From assembly GCA_005888955.1 (NCBI GenBank), contig VBCS01000242.1, positions 1 to 5,489 of the forward strand: 5,489 nucleotides of DNA, read 5' to 3'. A program made the translations under genes and the position numbers. Positions 1-5,446 of this stretch are shown piece after piece. Under the pieces are notes generated by a model. It saw only the letters and a program-made list of their open reading frames with translations, had not been told where the DNA came from and did no database searches. Source of the stretch: Betaproteobacteria bacterium (GTDB taxonomy: Bacteria > Pseudomonadota > Gammaproteobacteria > Burkholderiales > Casimicrobiaceae). Each line of letters begins with the position of its first letter. Position 1 is the first letter of the stretch.

Positions 1-75
1 GCCGATCGCCCGGAAAGCCCCGTCCCTTCGGGTTTCGGCGCAATGGCCTCATCTGCTTTGTTGCGCGGCTCATGT

Positions 76-99
76 GGGACTTGTTCAGAGGTTCCCTAA
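76..99. mobile_element. Possible terminal inverted repeat of an insertion sequence, with a CTAA target-like junction
   Basis: Positions 1-95 hold no credible gene. At 76-96, read on the minus strand, the sequence starts GGGAACCTCTGAAC and continues to a closing TCCC; this style of end is one I associate with some IS5-like elements, though I could not check it. It is followed immediately by CTAA at 96-99, which fits the YTAR target that IS5-type elements duplicate. If correct, the element lies to the left, mostly outside the window, and the exporter's stop codon (96-98) falls inside the target duplication. An imperfect hairpin at about 7-40 (inner arms CCCG 19-22 and CGGG 29-32) would sit just inside the element. 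No transposase fragment can be recognised in 1-75. It could equally be ordinary spacer. Confidence 0.3.
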
Positions 100-998
100 T
101 CGACCGCGGCGGGTTCGGATTGCGGCAGGCTCACCCGCCAGCGCTCGTACCATGTGAGCACGACACCGCTGCCCGCAATGACGACGATCCCGGTAAGCGT
201 CCAGCCGTCGGGAAACGTCGCAAAAAGCAACCATCCCGCAAGCGTCGACCACACCAGCTGCATGTAGGTGAAAGGCGCGATCGCCGACGCCGATGCGCGC
301 TGGAATGCCTGCACGAACAGAAGGTGCCCCAGCGCACCGGTTATCCCGAGTCCCAGGAACGCGATGACATCGGTGATCGGGTACCCAGCGTCGAAACGAA
401 CAAAGGGCATGGCCACCGACAGCAGCACGCAGCCAACGAGGCTTGGATACATCATCAACACCATCAGATTCTCGCCGGCGAGCTTGCGCGTCAGAATCTG
501 GAACGTCGCATAGAGCGCCGCCGCACCCAGCGCAAGGAGCGCCGCCGGCGTGAGCATTTCGCTTCCCGGTCGCACGATCAGCAGCATGCCGAGAAAGCCC
601 GCAGCAACGAATGCCCAGCGCGGGCGCGTGAGGCGCTCGCGCAAGAACCACGCCGCCATCAGCGTGACAAGCATCGGGGCCGTGTAATTCAGTGCTGTCG
701 CTTCGGCGAGCGGAAGAAAGCTGAGCGCCGAAAAGAAGCAAAGCGAAGACGCGATCAATACAACACCGCGCGCGAGATGCAGTGGAAGGCGCGCCGTGCG
801 CACGAGATCCAGGCGCATCCTCGGTCCCATCAGCGCAAGCAATACCAGCGCTTGCACGCCCCAACGCGCCCAGACCAGCAGCAGCACCGGGTAGCGCTGG
901 CTAAGATGCTTGACGGTGACGTCGACCGCCGAGAAACAGCCACTTGCCACCACGATCAACAGGATCGCCGAGAGCGGGATGTGTGCGTGTTGCTTCAC
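96..998 (-). CDS. EamA/DMT-superfamily transporter, probable inner-membrane metabolite exporter
   Basis: A 300-residue hydrophobic protein with the duplicated five-helix EamA layout: about ten membrane segments with few charged residues between them. The end of the first repeat is typical: residues 95-120 (LPLAEATALNYTAPML onward, then FLRERL) and then the pair of glycine-rich helices near 129-143 ending in VRPG. The second repeat shows the matching stretch at 235-260 (ASASAIAPFTYMQ, then LAGWLLF) and a last helix near 266-283. Proteins of this family sit in the cytoplasmic membrane and move amino acids, purines or other small metabolites; the substrate cannot be read from sequence. The start is GTG, because an in-frame TGA lies three codons upstream and the next ATG would remove the first helix; no good ribosome site is visible. 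Length is normal for the family, so the gene looks intact, although its stop may lie in an insertion target. Confidence 0.9.
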   Translation of the reverse strand: MKQHAHIPLSAILLIVVASGCFSAVDVTVKHLSQRYPVLLLVWARWGVQALVLLALMGPRMRLDLVRTARLPLHLARGVVLIASSLCFFSALSFLPLAEATALNYTAPMLVTLMAAWFLRERLTRPRWAFVAAGFLGMLLIVRPGSEMLTPAALLALGAAALYATFQILTRKLAGENLMVLMMYPSLVGCVLLSVAMPFVRFDAGYPITDVIAFLGLGITGALGHLLFVQAFQRASASAIAPFTYMQLVWSTLAGWLLFATFPDGWTLTGIVVIAGSGVVLTWYERWRVSLPQSEPAAVD

Positions 999-1048
999 AT
1001 CGGCTCAAGCCGCGACGTTGGAATCGACCGGGTTCAAAGCGGGGACTT

Positions 1049-1062
1049 ACCCTCGAAAGGGT
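1049..1062. repeat. Short perfect inverted repeat, ACCCT/AGGGT around a CGAA loop
   Basis: The arms ACCCT (1049-1053) and AGGGT (1058-1062) pair perfectly across a four-base loop. It lies between the two divergent start codons, about 50 bp from the exporter and 95 bp from the DsrE gene. It could be a hairpin in the exporter's leader or a small binding site; a chance occurrence is also possible at this length. Confidence 0.3.
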
Positions 1063-1118
1063 CCGATGCTCAAGCGAGGTGGGATTTTACGGCAAAGGCG
1101 CATAATCCTGCGCATCGG

Positions 1119-1138
1119 CCGGCGCCCCGGGGCGCCGG
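1119..1138. repeat. Perfect 20-bp GC palindrome upstream of the DsrE-family gene
   Basis: The ten bases CCGGCGCCCC at 1119-1128 are followed with no gap by their exact reverse complement at 1129-1138. As RNA it would form an eight-pair GC stem with a CCGG tetraloop; as DNA it is a fully symmetric site. It lies 19 bp before the DsrE start codon and 9 bp before its ribosome site, so it is likely in the leader of that mRNA. No T-run follows, which argues against an intrinsic terminator. It may be a repressor operator, an mRNA-stabilising hairpin, or a dispersed GC repeat. Confidence 0.6.
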
Positions 1139-1147
1139 GCTGGCAAC

Positions 1148-1152
1148 GGAGG
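1148..1152 (+). promoter_or_regulatory. Ribosome binding site GGAGG of the DsrE-family gene
   Basis: GGAGG ends five bases before the ATG at 1158. It is the strongest Shine-Dalgarno sequence in the window and fixes this start; the much longer open frame running in from position 72 has no such signal and is antisense to the exporter. Confidence 0.85.
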
Positions 1153-1157
1153 CTTTC

Positions 1158-1598
1158 ATGTTCGGAAAAACTTTGTGCAGCGCTCTCGCCGCGGTCGCGG
1201 CGATCTTCCTTCTCACAGGCAGCGGCGCAATCGCGCAGGCGCAGCCGACCGCGCAGCGCAGCAAGGTCGTGATCCAGGTGAGCGATGGCGACCAGGCCAA
1301 ATGGAACCTCGCGCTCAACAACGCCCGCAACATCCAGGCGGACCTCGGCGCGACAAACGTCGACATCGAGATCGTGGCGTACGGGCCGGGTATCGGCATG
1401 CTCAAGCTCGACTCGCCGGTCGCCAACCGCGTCGATGAGGCGAACGCGGCCGGCGTCAAGGTCATGGCCTGCGAGAACACGATGAAGGGCCAGAAGCTCG
1501 CGCGGAGCGACATGCTCGGCAGCGTCGGCTACGTCAGCGCAGGCGTGGTCGAGATCATGCAGCGGCAGCAACAGGGTTGGGCGTATATTCGCCCGTAG
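1158..1598 (+). CDS. Exported DsrE-family (COG1416-type) protein
   Basis: A 146-residue protein with a clear signal peptide: Lys4, a hydrophobic core at about residues 5-25, and an alanine-rich cleavage region near 24-28 (AIAQA). The mature part is a compact alpha/beta domain of the DsrE/DsrF-like fold. It begins with the strand KVVIQVSDGD (36-45) and the helix WNLALNNARN (49-58), continues with strand DIEIVAYGPGIGML (69-82), and ends with VKVMACENTMKGQKL (100-114). Cys105 stands where DsrE-like proteins carry their conserved cysteine and is the only cysteine in the mature protein; Cys7 is lost with the signal peptide. DsrE relatives handle sulfur or persulfide groups in the cytoplasm, but the exported members are poorly characterised, so a periplasmic thiol or persulfide role is only inference. 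The gene converges with the HD-GYP gene, leaving 14 bp between stop codons, so it is unlikely to share a transcript with it. Confidence 0.85.
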   Translation: MFGKTLCSALAAVAAIFLLTGSGAIAQAQPTAQRSKVVIQVSDGDQAKWNLALNNARNIQADLGATNVDIEIVAYGPGIGMLKLDSPVANRVDEANAAGVKVMACENTMKGQKLARSDMLGSVGYVSAGVVEIMQRQQQGWAYIRP

Positions 1599-1609
1599 CC
1601 CGGACTACG
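1579..1609. terminator. Two small adjacent hairpins at the convergent gene ends
   Basis: The arms GGGCG (1579-1583) and CGCCC (1590-1594) pair around TATATT. Next to them, CGTAG (1594-1598) and CTACG (1605-1609) pair around a six-base loop. They straddle the DsrE stop and the 14-bp gap before the HD-GYP stop. No T-run follows on either strand, so they are weak candidates for a bidirectional terminator; the two stems share base 1594. Confidence 0.25.
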
Positions 1610-1612
1610 TCG

Positions 1613-3232
1613 CTACGTTACCGGATAGCCAGGAATCCGGTGGAGATCGACCTCGTCGATCTGCGCCGGTTCGAGAAATTTTCGCGCGTAATCGATCCAG
1701 ACCCGCTCGCGTACGAACACGTCGAAAAGGTCCGGGTCGACATGCCCCGAAAGCTTCATCTGGCCGAGGATCGCGAGCGATTCCGCCACGGTTTTGGCGC
1801 GCTTGTAGTGGCGGTCCTCGGCGGTCAGGGCTTCGAACACGTCGGCGATGGCGATCATTCGGGCCGGTAGCGACATCTGCTCGCGCTTGAGTCCACGCGG
1901 GTAGCCCGTACCATCGACGCGCTCGTGATGGCCGCCCGCGTATTCCGGCACGCGCGCGAGCTGCCGCGGCCAGGGCAGCGACTCGAGCATCCGAATGGTC
2001 GTGCTCACGTGACGATTGATGATCGCCCGCTCGGCGACATTGAGCGTTCCGTAACGGATAGTGAGATTCGTGACCTCGTCTTCGCTCAGCAGCGGCCGGG
2101 ATTCGCCACCCGCACCGCGGATCTCGCGCGCCGCGATCGAGCGCACGCGGGCCACGTCCTCGTCGCGCATTCGCTCGCTGCCGCGATTCGCTTCGCGCAG
2201 AAACCTGCGGTCAGCATCGAGCGTGGCGATCTCGGCGCGATAGCGCGACTCGGCCGCCGCCTCGTCCTCGCCCGCGGCAACCGCCTCCAATCGCGCGATA
2301 TACGCGTCGCGCGCGGCGAGGTCGAACCGCGCCTCGATCAACGCCATCCGGTCGAAGATTCCGGAGAGCTTGGTCGCCTTGTCAACCACGTGCACCGGCG
2401 TCGTGATCTTGCCGCAGTCGTGCAGCAGCGCGGCAAGCCAGAGCTCGCGTCGCTCGGCTTCGCTCATGTGGTACCCGGCGAGCGGCCCGGAGTCGGTGCG
2501 GTGTGCGGCCTCGGCGAGCATCATCGCGAGCTCCGGAACGCGGCGGCAATGCCCGCCCGTGTACGGGCTCTTCTCGTCGATCGCGTCGTTGATGAGTCGC
2601 ACCAGGCTTTCGAACAACGCCTCCAGGCGCTCGATCAAACCTTGCTTGTCCAGCGCGATCGCCGCCAGAGACGTCAGCGCCTCGACGAACGCCTGATCCT
2701 CGGCCGTGAAGACGCCGACAGCGCCGTCGCGCGAACGCGCGTTGACGAGCTGCAGCACCCCGTTCACCTCGCCGGAGTGATCGATCATCGGGACGGCGAG
2801 GAAGGAGCGCGAGCGGTATCCGTGCGCCTGGTCGAACGCCCGCGCGCCGGCGAAGTCGAAACCGGCCGCACTGTACGCGTCGTCGATCCGCACCGATTCG
2901 CGCGCCAGCGCGCAATGCGTCACTACGGACCGATGGTTGGGAGAGCCGTCGGAGTCGTACAAAGCGGGGGCCGGCACGCCGATCGGGACACCGGAGGCAC
3001 CGCCCAGATGCAGTCCGAGGGTGTCGTTCAGGATCAGCGCGAAGCTCAAGCTGCAGCGATCGTCCTCGACGAGGTAAACCGAGCCGCCGTCCGCGCCGGT
3101 CGCCTCCTTGGCTGTCACCAGGATGCGCTCGACAAGCCGCGCCGTGTCGGGCTCGCGGGCGATGAGCCGCGCGAGATCGAGCAGTTGTGGGAGGCGATCG
3201 CGGGTGTCCCCGGCAGCCATGGGCGTGAGCAT
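1613..3232 (-). CDS. GAF-HD-GYP protein, predicted cyclic-di-GMP phosphodiesterase
   Basis: A 539-residue soluble protein (from the ATG at 3232) with a GAF sensor and an HD-GYP output domain. The GAF domain spans about residues 30-195, including GADGGSVYLVEDD (46-58) and FLAVPMIDHSGEVNGVLQL (144-162). The HD-GYP domain follows a helix near 198-215. Its metal and catalytic motifs are all present: YTGGHCRRV (His228), HDCGK (His271, Asp272, Lys275), NRH (His408), HHE (435-437), DGTGYP (440-445) and the aspartate of ADVFEAL (Asp464). HD-GYP enzymes hydrolyse cyclic-di-GMP to pGpG or GMP; activity is predicted from intact motifs, not shown. Between the HD and GYP motifs lies a long charged, probably helical insert (about 285-380), which I recall from a subset of GAF-HD-GYP proteins. 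No transmembrane segment or receiver domain is present. The start is uncertain: ATG at 3232 or 3220, neither with a clear ribosome site, or GTG at 3328 preceded by GAAGG, which would add an unlikely Arg/Pro-rich tail. It is divergent from the glutaminase. Confidence 0.9.
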   Translation of the reverse strand: MLTPMAAGDTRDRLPQLLDLARLIAREPDTARLVERILVTAKEATGADGGSVYLVEDDRCSLSFALILNDTLGLHLGGASGVPIGVPAPALYDSDGSPNHRSVVTHCALARESVRIDDAYSAAGFDFAGARAFDQAHGYRSRSFLAVPMIDHSGEVNGVLQLVNARSRDGAVGVFTAEDQAFVEALTSLAAIALDKQGLIERLEALFESLVRLINDAIDEKSPYTGGHCRRVPELAMMLAEAAHRTDSGPLAGYHMSEAERRELWLAALLHDCGKITTPVHVVDKATKLSGIFDRMALIEARFDLAARDAYIARLEAVAAGEDEAAAESRYRAEIATLDADRRFLREANRGSERMRDEDVARVRSIAAREIRGAGGESRPLLSEDEVTNLTIRYGTLNVAERAIINRHVSTTIRMLESLPWPRQLARVPEYAGGHHERVDGTGYPRGLKREQMSLPARMIAIADVFEALTAEDRHYKRAKTVAESLAILGQMKLSGHVDPDLFDVFVRERVWIDYARKFLEPAQIDEVDLHRIPGYPVT

Positions 3233-3347
3233 ACGGCAGGCGGGAGTTGGTGCGCCAGCCGCGTGCCTGTCGGGACGCGACCTGCGCGGGCACCATATTT
3301 GCGTCGCTGGCGAACCCGCACCGTTCACCGCGCCCTTCAGGACCCAG
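3233..3347. promoter_or_regulatory. Divergent promoter region of the HD-GYP and glutaminase genes
   Basis: These 115 bp must carry start signals for both genes, unless the HD-GYP gene begins at the GTG at 3328. CATATT at 3294-3299 is the only AT-rich patch and matches four of six -10 positions on the plus strand, but no -35 box sits at the right distance. A nested pair of inverted repeats lies upstream of it: GTGCC (3263-3267) with GGCAC (3289-3293), and inside it GTCG (3269-3272) with CGAC (3278-3281). They could be a regulator site between the two genes. No transcription start can be fixed from sequence. Confidence 0.35.
3339..3342 (+). promoter_or_regulatory. Ribosome binding site AGGA of the glutaminase gene
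   Basis: AGGA ends five bases before the ATG at 3348. It supports that start over upstream in-frame codons, because the glutaminase family's N-terminus also aligns from this methionine: the active-site residues then fall at almost the same numbers as in the E. coli enzyme YbaS. Confidence 0.7.
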
Positions 3348-5183
3348 ATGAGCCCGGCAACCCTCCCCCTGCAGCGATACCTGGACGCACTCCACGACAA
3401 GCACCAGGCGCTCGACGAGGGAACCGTCGCCGCGTATATCCCGCAGCTCGCCAAAGCCGATCCCGATTGGTTCGGCATCTGTATCGTCACCACCGACGGC
3501 TATGCCTACGCGGTCGGCGAGGCCGATCGCCAATTCACCCTGCAATCGATATCCAAGCCCGCGGTCTACGCGGCCGCGCTGGCCGATCGAGGACGCGAAG
3601 CCGTCTTGCGCAAGGTCGGCGTCGAACCGAGCGGCGAGGCGTTCAATTCCATCAGCCTCGATCCCCAAACCGGTGCGCCGTTCAATCCCATGATCAACGC
3701 TGGTGCAATCGCGACGACCGGGCTCGTCGCCGGCACGACCGCGGAGGAGCAATGGGGGCGCATCGCGAACATCATGTCCGGCTTCTTCGGGCGCGCCGTA
3801 GCCATCGACGATGCCGTCTACCGCTCCGAGAGCGAAAGCGGGTTTCGCAATCGCGCCATCGCCTGGATGCTCAAGAATTTCGGCATCATCGACGGCGACC
3901 CCATGCCGGTGCTCGAGAACTACTTCCGGCAGTGCTCGATCCGCGCCAGTTGCCGCGATCTCGCTTGTATGGCGGCGACGCTCGCCAACGGCGGCGTGCA
4001 ACCCCACAGCGGAAAACGCGTCGTGCCTGCCGATGAGGTCCAGGCCGTACTCAGCATCATGGCGACCTGCGGCATGTACGACTATGCCGGGAGCTGGCTA
4101 TATGAAGTCGGTCTGCCGGCAAAGAGCGGAGTCAGCGGCGGCGTGATCGCCGTCATGCCCGGCCGCTTCGGCATCGCGATCTTCTCGCCGCGGCTCGACG
4201 AGAACGGGAACAGCGCCCGGGGGATCGCCGTCTGTCGAGAAATATCGCGTGAATTCGGGCTGCATGTATTCGGCATGTCCGTTTCTCCCTCGCTGGTCTT
4301 AAGCCGCGTGTTCTCGGCGCTCGATCTTCCGTCGCGACGAGTCCGCTCGATGGAACTGGCGATTCGGCTGCGGAAGGTCGCGTCCCGGATCAAGTGTTAC
4401 TGCCTGCAAGGCGAGGTGGCATTCGATGGCGCGGAATTCATCGTCCGGCAGCTGATCCAGGTGGCACCGGGCGCGGATAGCTTCATCCTCGACATGCATC
4501 GTGTCAGCTATTTGGCCGAAAGCGCCGCGCGGCTTTTGCTGGAGGTCCGTCAATTGCTGGTCGCGCAGGGGAAAGCGCTGGTGTTCTCGCGCATTCGCGG
4601 CAGGGCCGTGGTCGAAGATGCGCTGCGGCATGCTCTACCCGAAGGCGACGGCGGCTACCTGAGCTTCGAGGATAACGACCTGGCGGTCGAGTGGTGCGAG
4701 GACCGCCTGCTCGACTCCGCGACTGAATCGTCGCCGCCGGTAAGCACGGTCGCCGCTTTCCCTCTCTTTGCCGGAATGCCCGAACCCACGCTCGCGCGGC
4801 TACAGGATTGCATGCAGGCGGCCGACTATCCAGCGGGTGCTACCATCATCTCAGCCGGCCAGGAGCAGGACGATCGCGTGTTTTTCATCCGCGAAGGCGA
4901 GGTCAGTGTCGTATTGTCATTGGCCGACGGCTCGCATCAGCGCCTTGCCACGCTCTCCGGCGGCATGAGCTTTGGCGAGATGGCGATGCTCGGCAAGGCA
5001 GCGCGCAGCGCAGATGTTCATGCCGATACGGCGGTACGCAGCTGGACCTTGAGCGCCAGGTCGCTCGATGAACTCGCCGTCGATCATCCCGAGATCAAGA
5101 TCACGGTGCTCAGGAATCTTTCGCTCGACCTGGCGCAGAAGCTGCGGCAAGCCAATCAGCTTATCGGCGTGCTGGCGGCATAG
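3348..5183 (+). CDS. glsA: Glutaminase A fused to STAS and cyclic-nucleotide-binding domains
   Basis: A 611-residue cytoplasmic protein with three domains. Residues about 20-310 form a complete serine-type glutaminase, which hydrolyses L-glutamine to L-glutamate and ammonia. The catalytic SxxK pair is Ser67/Lys70 (QSISK), and the other pocket residues are in place: Asn117 (NPMINAGA), Glu161, Asn168, Tyr192 (NYF), Tyr244 (GMYDYAG) and Ser260-Val262 (KSGVSGG). This numbering runs almost level with E. coli YbaS as I recall it, whose roughly 310 residues match this domain alone. Residues about 335-455 form a STAS domain, seen in FILDMHRVSYLAES (379-392). Residues about 470-600 form a Crp-like cyclic-nucleotide-binding domain: FFIREGEVSVVL (512-523), then the phosphate-cassette pattern FGEMAML (542-548) and ARSA (552-555), with Glu544 and Arg553 as expected ligand contacts. 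No helix-turn-helix follows, so it is not a transcription factor. STAS followed by this domain also forms the tail of some SulP transporters. The tail probably regulates activity or assembly; the ligand is unknown. Confidence 0.93.
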   Translation: MSPATLPLQRYLDALHDKHQALDEGTVAAYIPQLAKADPDWFGICIVTTDGYAYAVGEADRQFTLQSISKPAVYAAALADRGREAVLRKVGVEPSGEAFNSISLDPQTGAPFNPMINAGAIATTGLVAGTTAEEQWGRIANIMSGFFGRAVAIDDAVYRSESESGFRNRAIAWMLKNFGIIDGDPMPVLENYFRQCSIRASCRDLACMAATLANGGVQPHSGKRVVPADEVQAVLSIMATCGMYDYAGSWLYEVGLPAKSGVSGGVIAVMPGRFGIAIFSPRLDENGNSARGIAVCREISREFGLHVFGMSVSPSLVLSRVFSALDLPSRRVRSMELAIRLRKVASRIKCYCLQGEVAFDGAEFIVRQLIQVAPGADSFILDMHRVSYLAESAARLLLEVRQLLVAQGKALVFSRIRGRAVVEDALRHALPEGDGGYLSFEDNDLAVEWCEDRLLDSATESSPPVSTVAAFPLFAGMPEPTLARLQDCMQAADYPAGATIISAGQEQDDRVFFIREGEVSVVLSLADGSHQRLATLSGGMSFGEMAMLGKAARSADVHADTAVRSWTLSARSLDELAVDHPEIKITVLRNLSLDLAQKLRQANQLIGVLAA

Positions 5184-5200
5184 TTTCTGGCCGTCGGCCC

Positions 5201-5229
5201 TTGGCAACCCGCCGCCCGTGACGGAGAAT
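5201..5229 (+). promoter_or_regulatory. Candidate sigma-70 promoter of the tRNA-Gly gene
   Basis: TTGGCA (5201-5206, five of six matches to TTGACA) is followed after 17 bp by GAGAAT (5224-5229, four of six matches to TATAAT). Transcription would start near 5236, about 12 bases before the mature tRNA, a usual distance for a tRNA leader. It lies entirely in the 64-bp gap after the glutaminase stop, where I see no terminator, so read-through from the glutaminase could also supply the tRNA. Confidence 0.5.
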
Positions 5230-5247
5230 TCGTAGGGAACCTCCGGC

Positions 5248-5321
5248 GCGGGTGTAGTTCAATGGCAGAACGGCAGCTTCCCAAGCTGCATACGAGGGTT
5301 CGATCCCCTTCACCCGCTCCA
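5248..5321 (+). tRNA. tRNA-Gly with anticodon CCC (reads GGG)
   Basis: A complete 74-base cloverleaf with encoded CCA. The acceptor arms GCGGGTG (5248-5254) and CACCCGC (5311-5317) pair in all seven positions, with discriminator T5318 and CCA at 5319-5321. The D stem is GTTC/GAAC (5257-5260, 5268-5271). The anticodon stem is GCAGC/GCTGC (5273-5277, 5285-5289) around TTCCCAA, placing anticodon CCC at 5280-5282. The T stem GAGGG/CCCTT (5294-5298, 5306-5310) holds the loop TTCGATC, with one G-T pair. The sequence is very close to E. coli tRNA-Gly(CCC), glyU, as I recall it. Confidence 0.97.
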
Positions 5322-5326
5322 TTCCT

Positions 5327-5357
5327 TCCGCCGCGCCCTACCGCATGAGGCGGCGGA
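5327..5357 (+). other. Hairpin just downstream of the tRNA
   Basis: TCCGCCGC (5327-5334) and GCGGCGGA (5350-5357) are perfect eight-base complements around a 15-base loop, starting five bases after the CCA end. No T-run follows, so it is not a standard intrinsic terminator. It may help stop transcription or protect the precursor before 3' trimming. Confidence 0.35.
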
Positions 5358-5372
5358 CCTGCTTACTACCAC

Positions 5373-5420
5373 CTGTAACAGCTTGTAACTTCCCCACGAT
5401 CGGTCTGATTGGGCGATAAT
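5373..5420 (+). promoter_or_regulatory. TGTAAC tandem repeat and -10-like box upstream of the 3' gene
   Basis: CTGTAAC (5373-5379) and TTGTAAC (5383-5389) repeat with a 10-bp period, one DNA turn, as expected for a dimeric OmpR-family regulator. The core GTAAC-N5-GTAAC is also close to the CpxR pattern GTAAA-N5-GTAAA. GATAAT (5415-5420) matches five of six -10 positions and lacks a -35 box at 17 bp. The repeat would be centred about 45 bp before the implied start near 5427, a usual place for an activator that replaces the -35 contact. Regulator identity is inference. Confidence 0.4.
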
Positions 5421-5431
5421 TTCCGGTTGCG

Positions 5432-5446
5432 CCCGGCTGCGCCGGG
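5432..5446 (+). other. GC hairpin in the leader of the 3' gene
   Basis: CCCGGC (5432-5437) and GCCGGG (5441-5446) pair perfectly around TGC, 11 bases before the ATG at 5458. The only Shine-Dalgarno-like bases, GGGA at 5444-5447, are mostly inside the 3' arm, so the fold could limit ribosome access. No T-run follows it. Confidence 0.4.

Larger units (their letters stand above)
999..1157. promoter_or_regulatory. Divergent intergenic region between the exporter and the DsrE-family gene
   Basis: These 159 bp must hold the start signals of both outward-facing genes. The octamer GCTCAAGC occurs at 1003-1010 and again at 1068-1075; both copies are short interrupted palindromes and could be operator half-sites. 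A small perfect stem (1049-1062) and a large palindrome (1119-1138) are listed separately. CATAAT at 1101-1106 resembles a -10 box for the DsrE gene, but no -35 box is found at 15-18 bp, so I do not call a specific promoter. No convincing sigma-70 pair is visible for the exporter either. Confidence 0.45.

Noticed and set aside
1..75. Minus-strand ATG at 73 reading off the left edge (MSRATKQMRP...)
   Set aside because: It could be a transposase start just inside the suspected IS end, but the 24 residues match nothing I recognise and there is no ribosome site.
85..864. A 259-residue minus-strand frame overlapping the exporter
   Set aside because: It is a frame-shifted copy of the exporter region with many Cys and Arg and no membrane helices; the 96-998 frame has clear EamA features.
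1085..1106. Promoter made of TTTTAC and CATAAT
   Set aside because: The spacing is only 10 bp and no better -35 box exists at 15-18 bp.
72..1157. Long plus-strand open frame leading into the DsrE gene
   Set aside because: It is antisense to the exporter, with an Arg/His/Gln-rich translation lacking domains. The real gene starts at the ATG at 1158 after GGAGG and a signal peptide.
3233..3493. Upstream extension of the HD-GYP gene into the glutaminase
   Set aside because: The extra N-terminal residues are Pro/Arg/Ala-rich without domain similarity and would be antisense to the glutaminase start. The GTG at 3328 with GAAGG before it remains a weak alternative.
2382..4007. A 541-residue minus-strand open frame
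   Set aside because: It overlaps both the glutaminase and the HD-GYP gene in the wrong frames and shows no family motifs.
1925..4036. A 703-residue plus-strand open frame
   Set aside because: It is antisense to the HD-GYP gene and then overlaps the glutaminase in another frame. The translation is Arg-rich and low in hydrophobic residues, typical of a GC-rich shadow frame.
4755..5183. Separate Crp-type transcription regulator at the end of the glutaminase
   Set aside because: The cNMP domain is in the same unbroken frame, has no stop or ribosome site before it, and lacks a helix-turn-helix.
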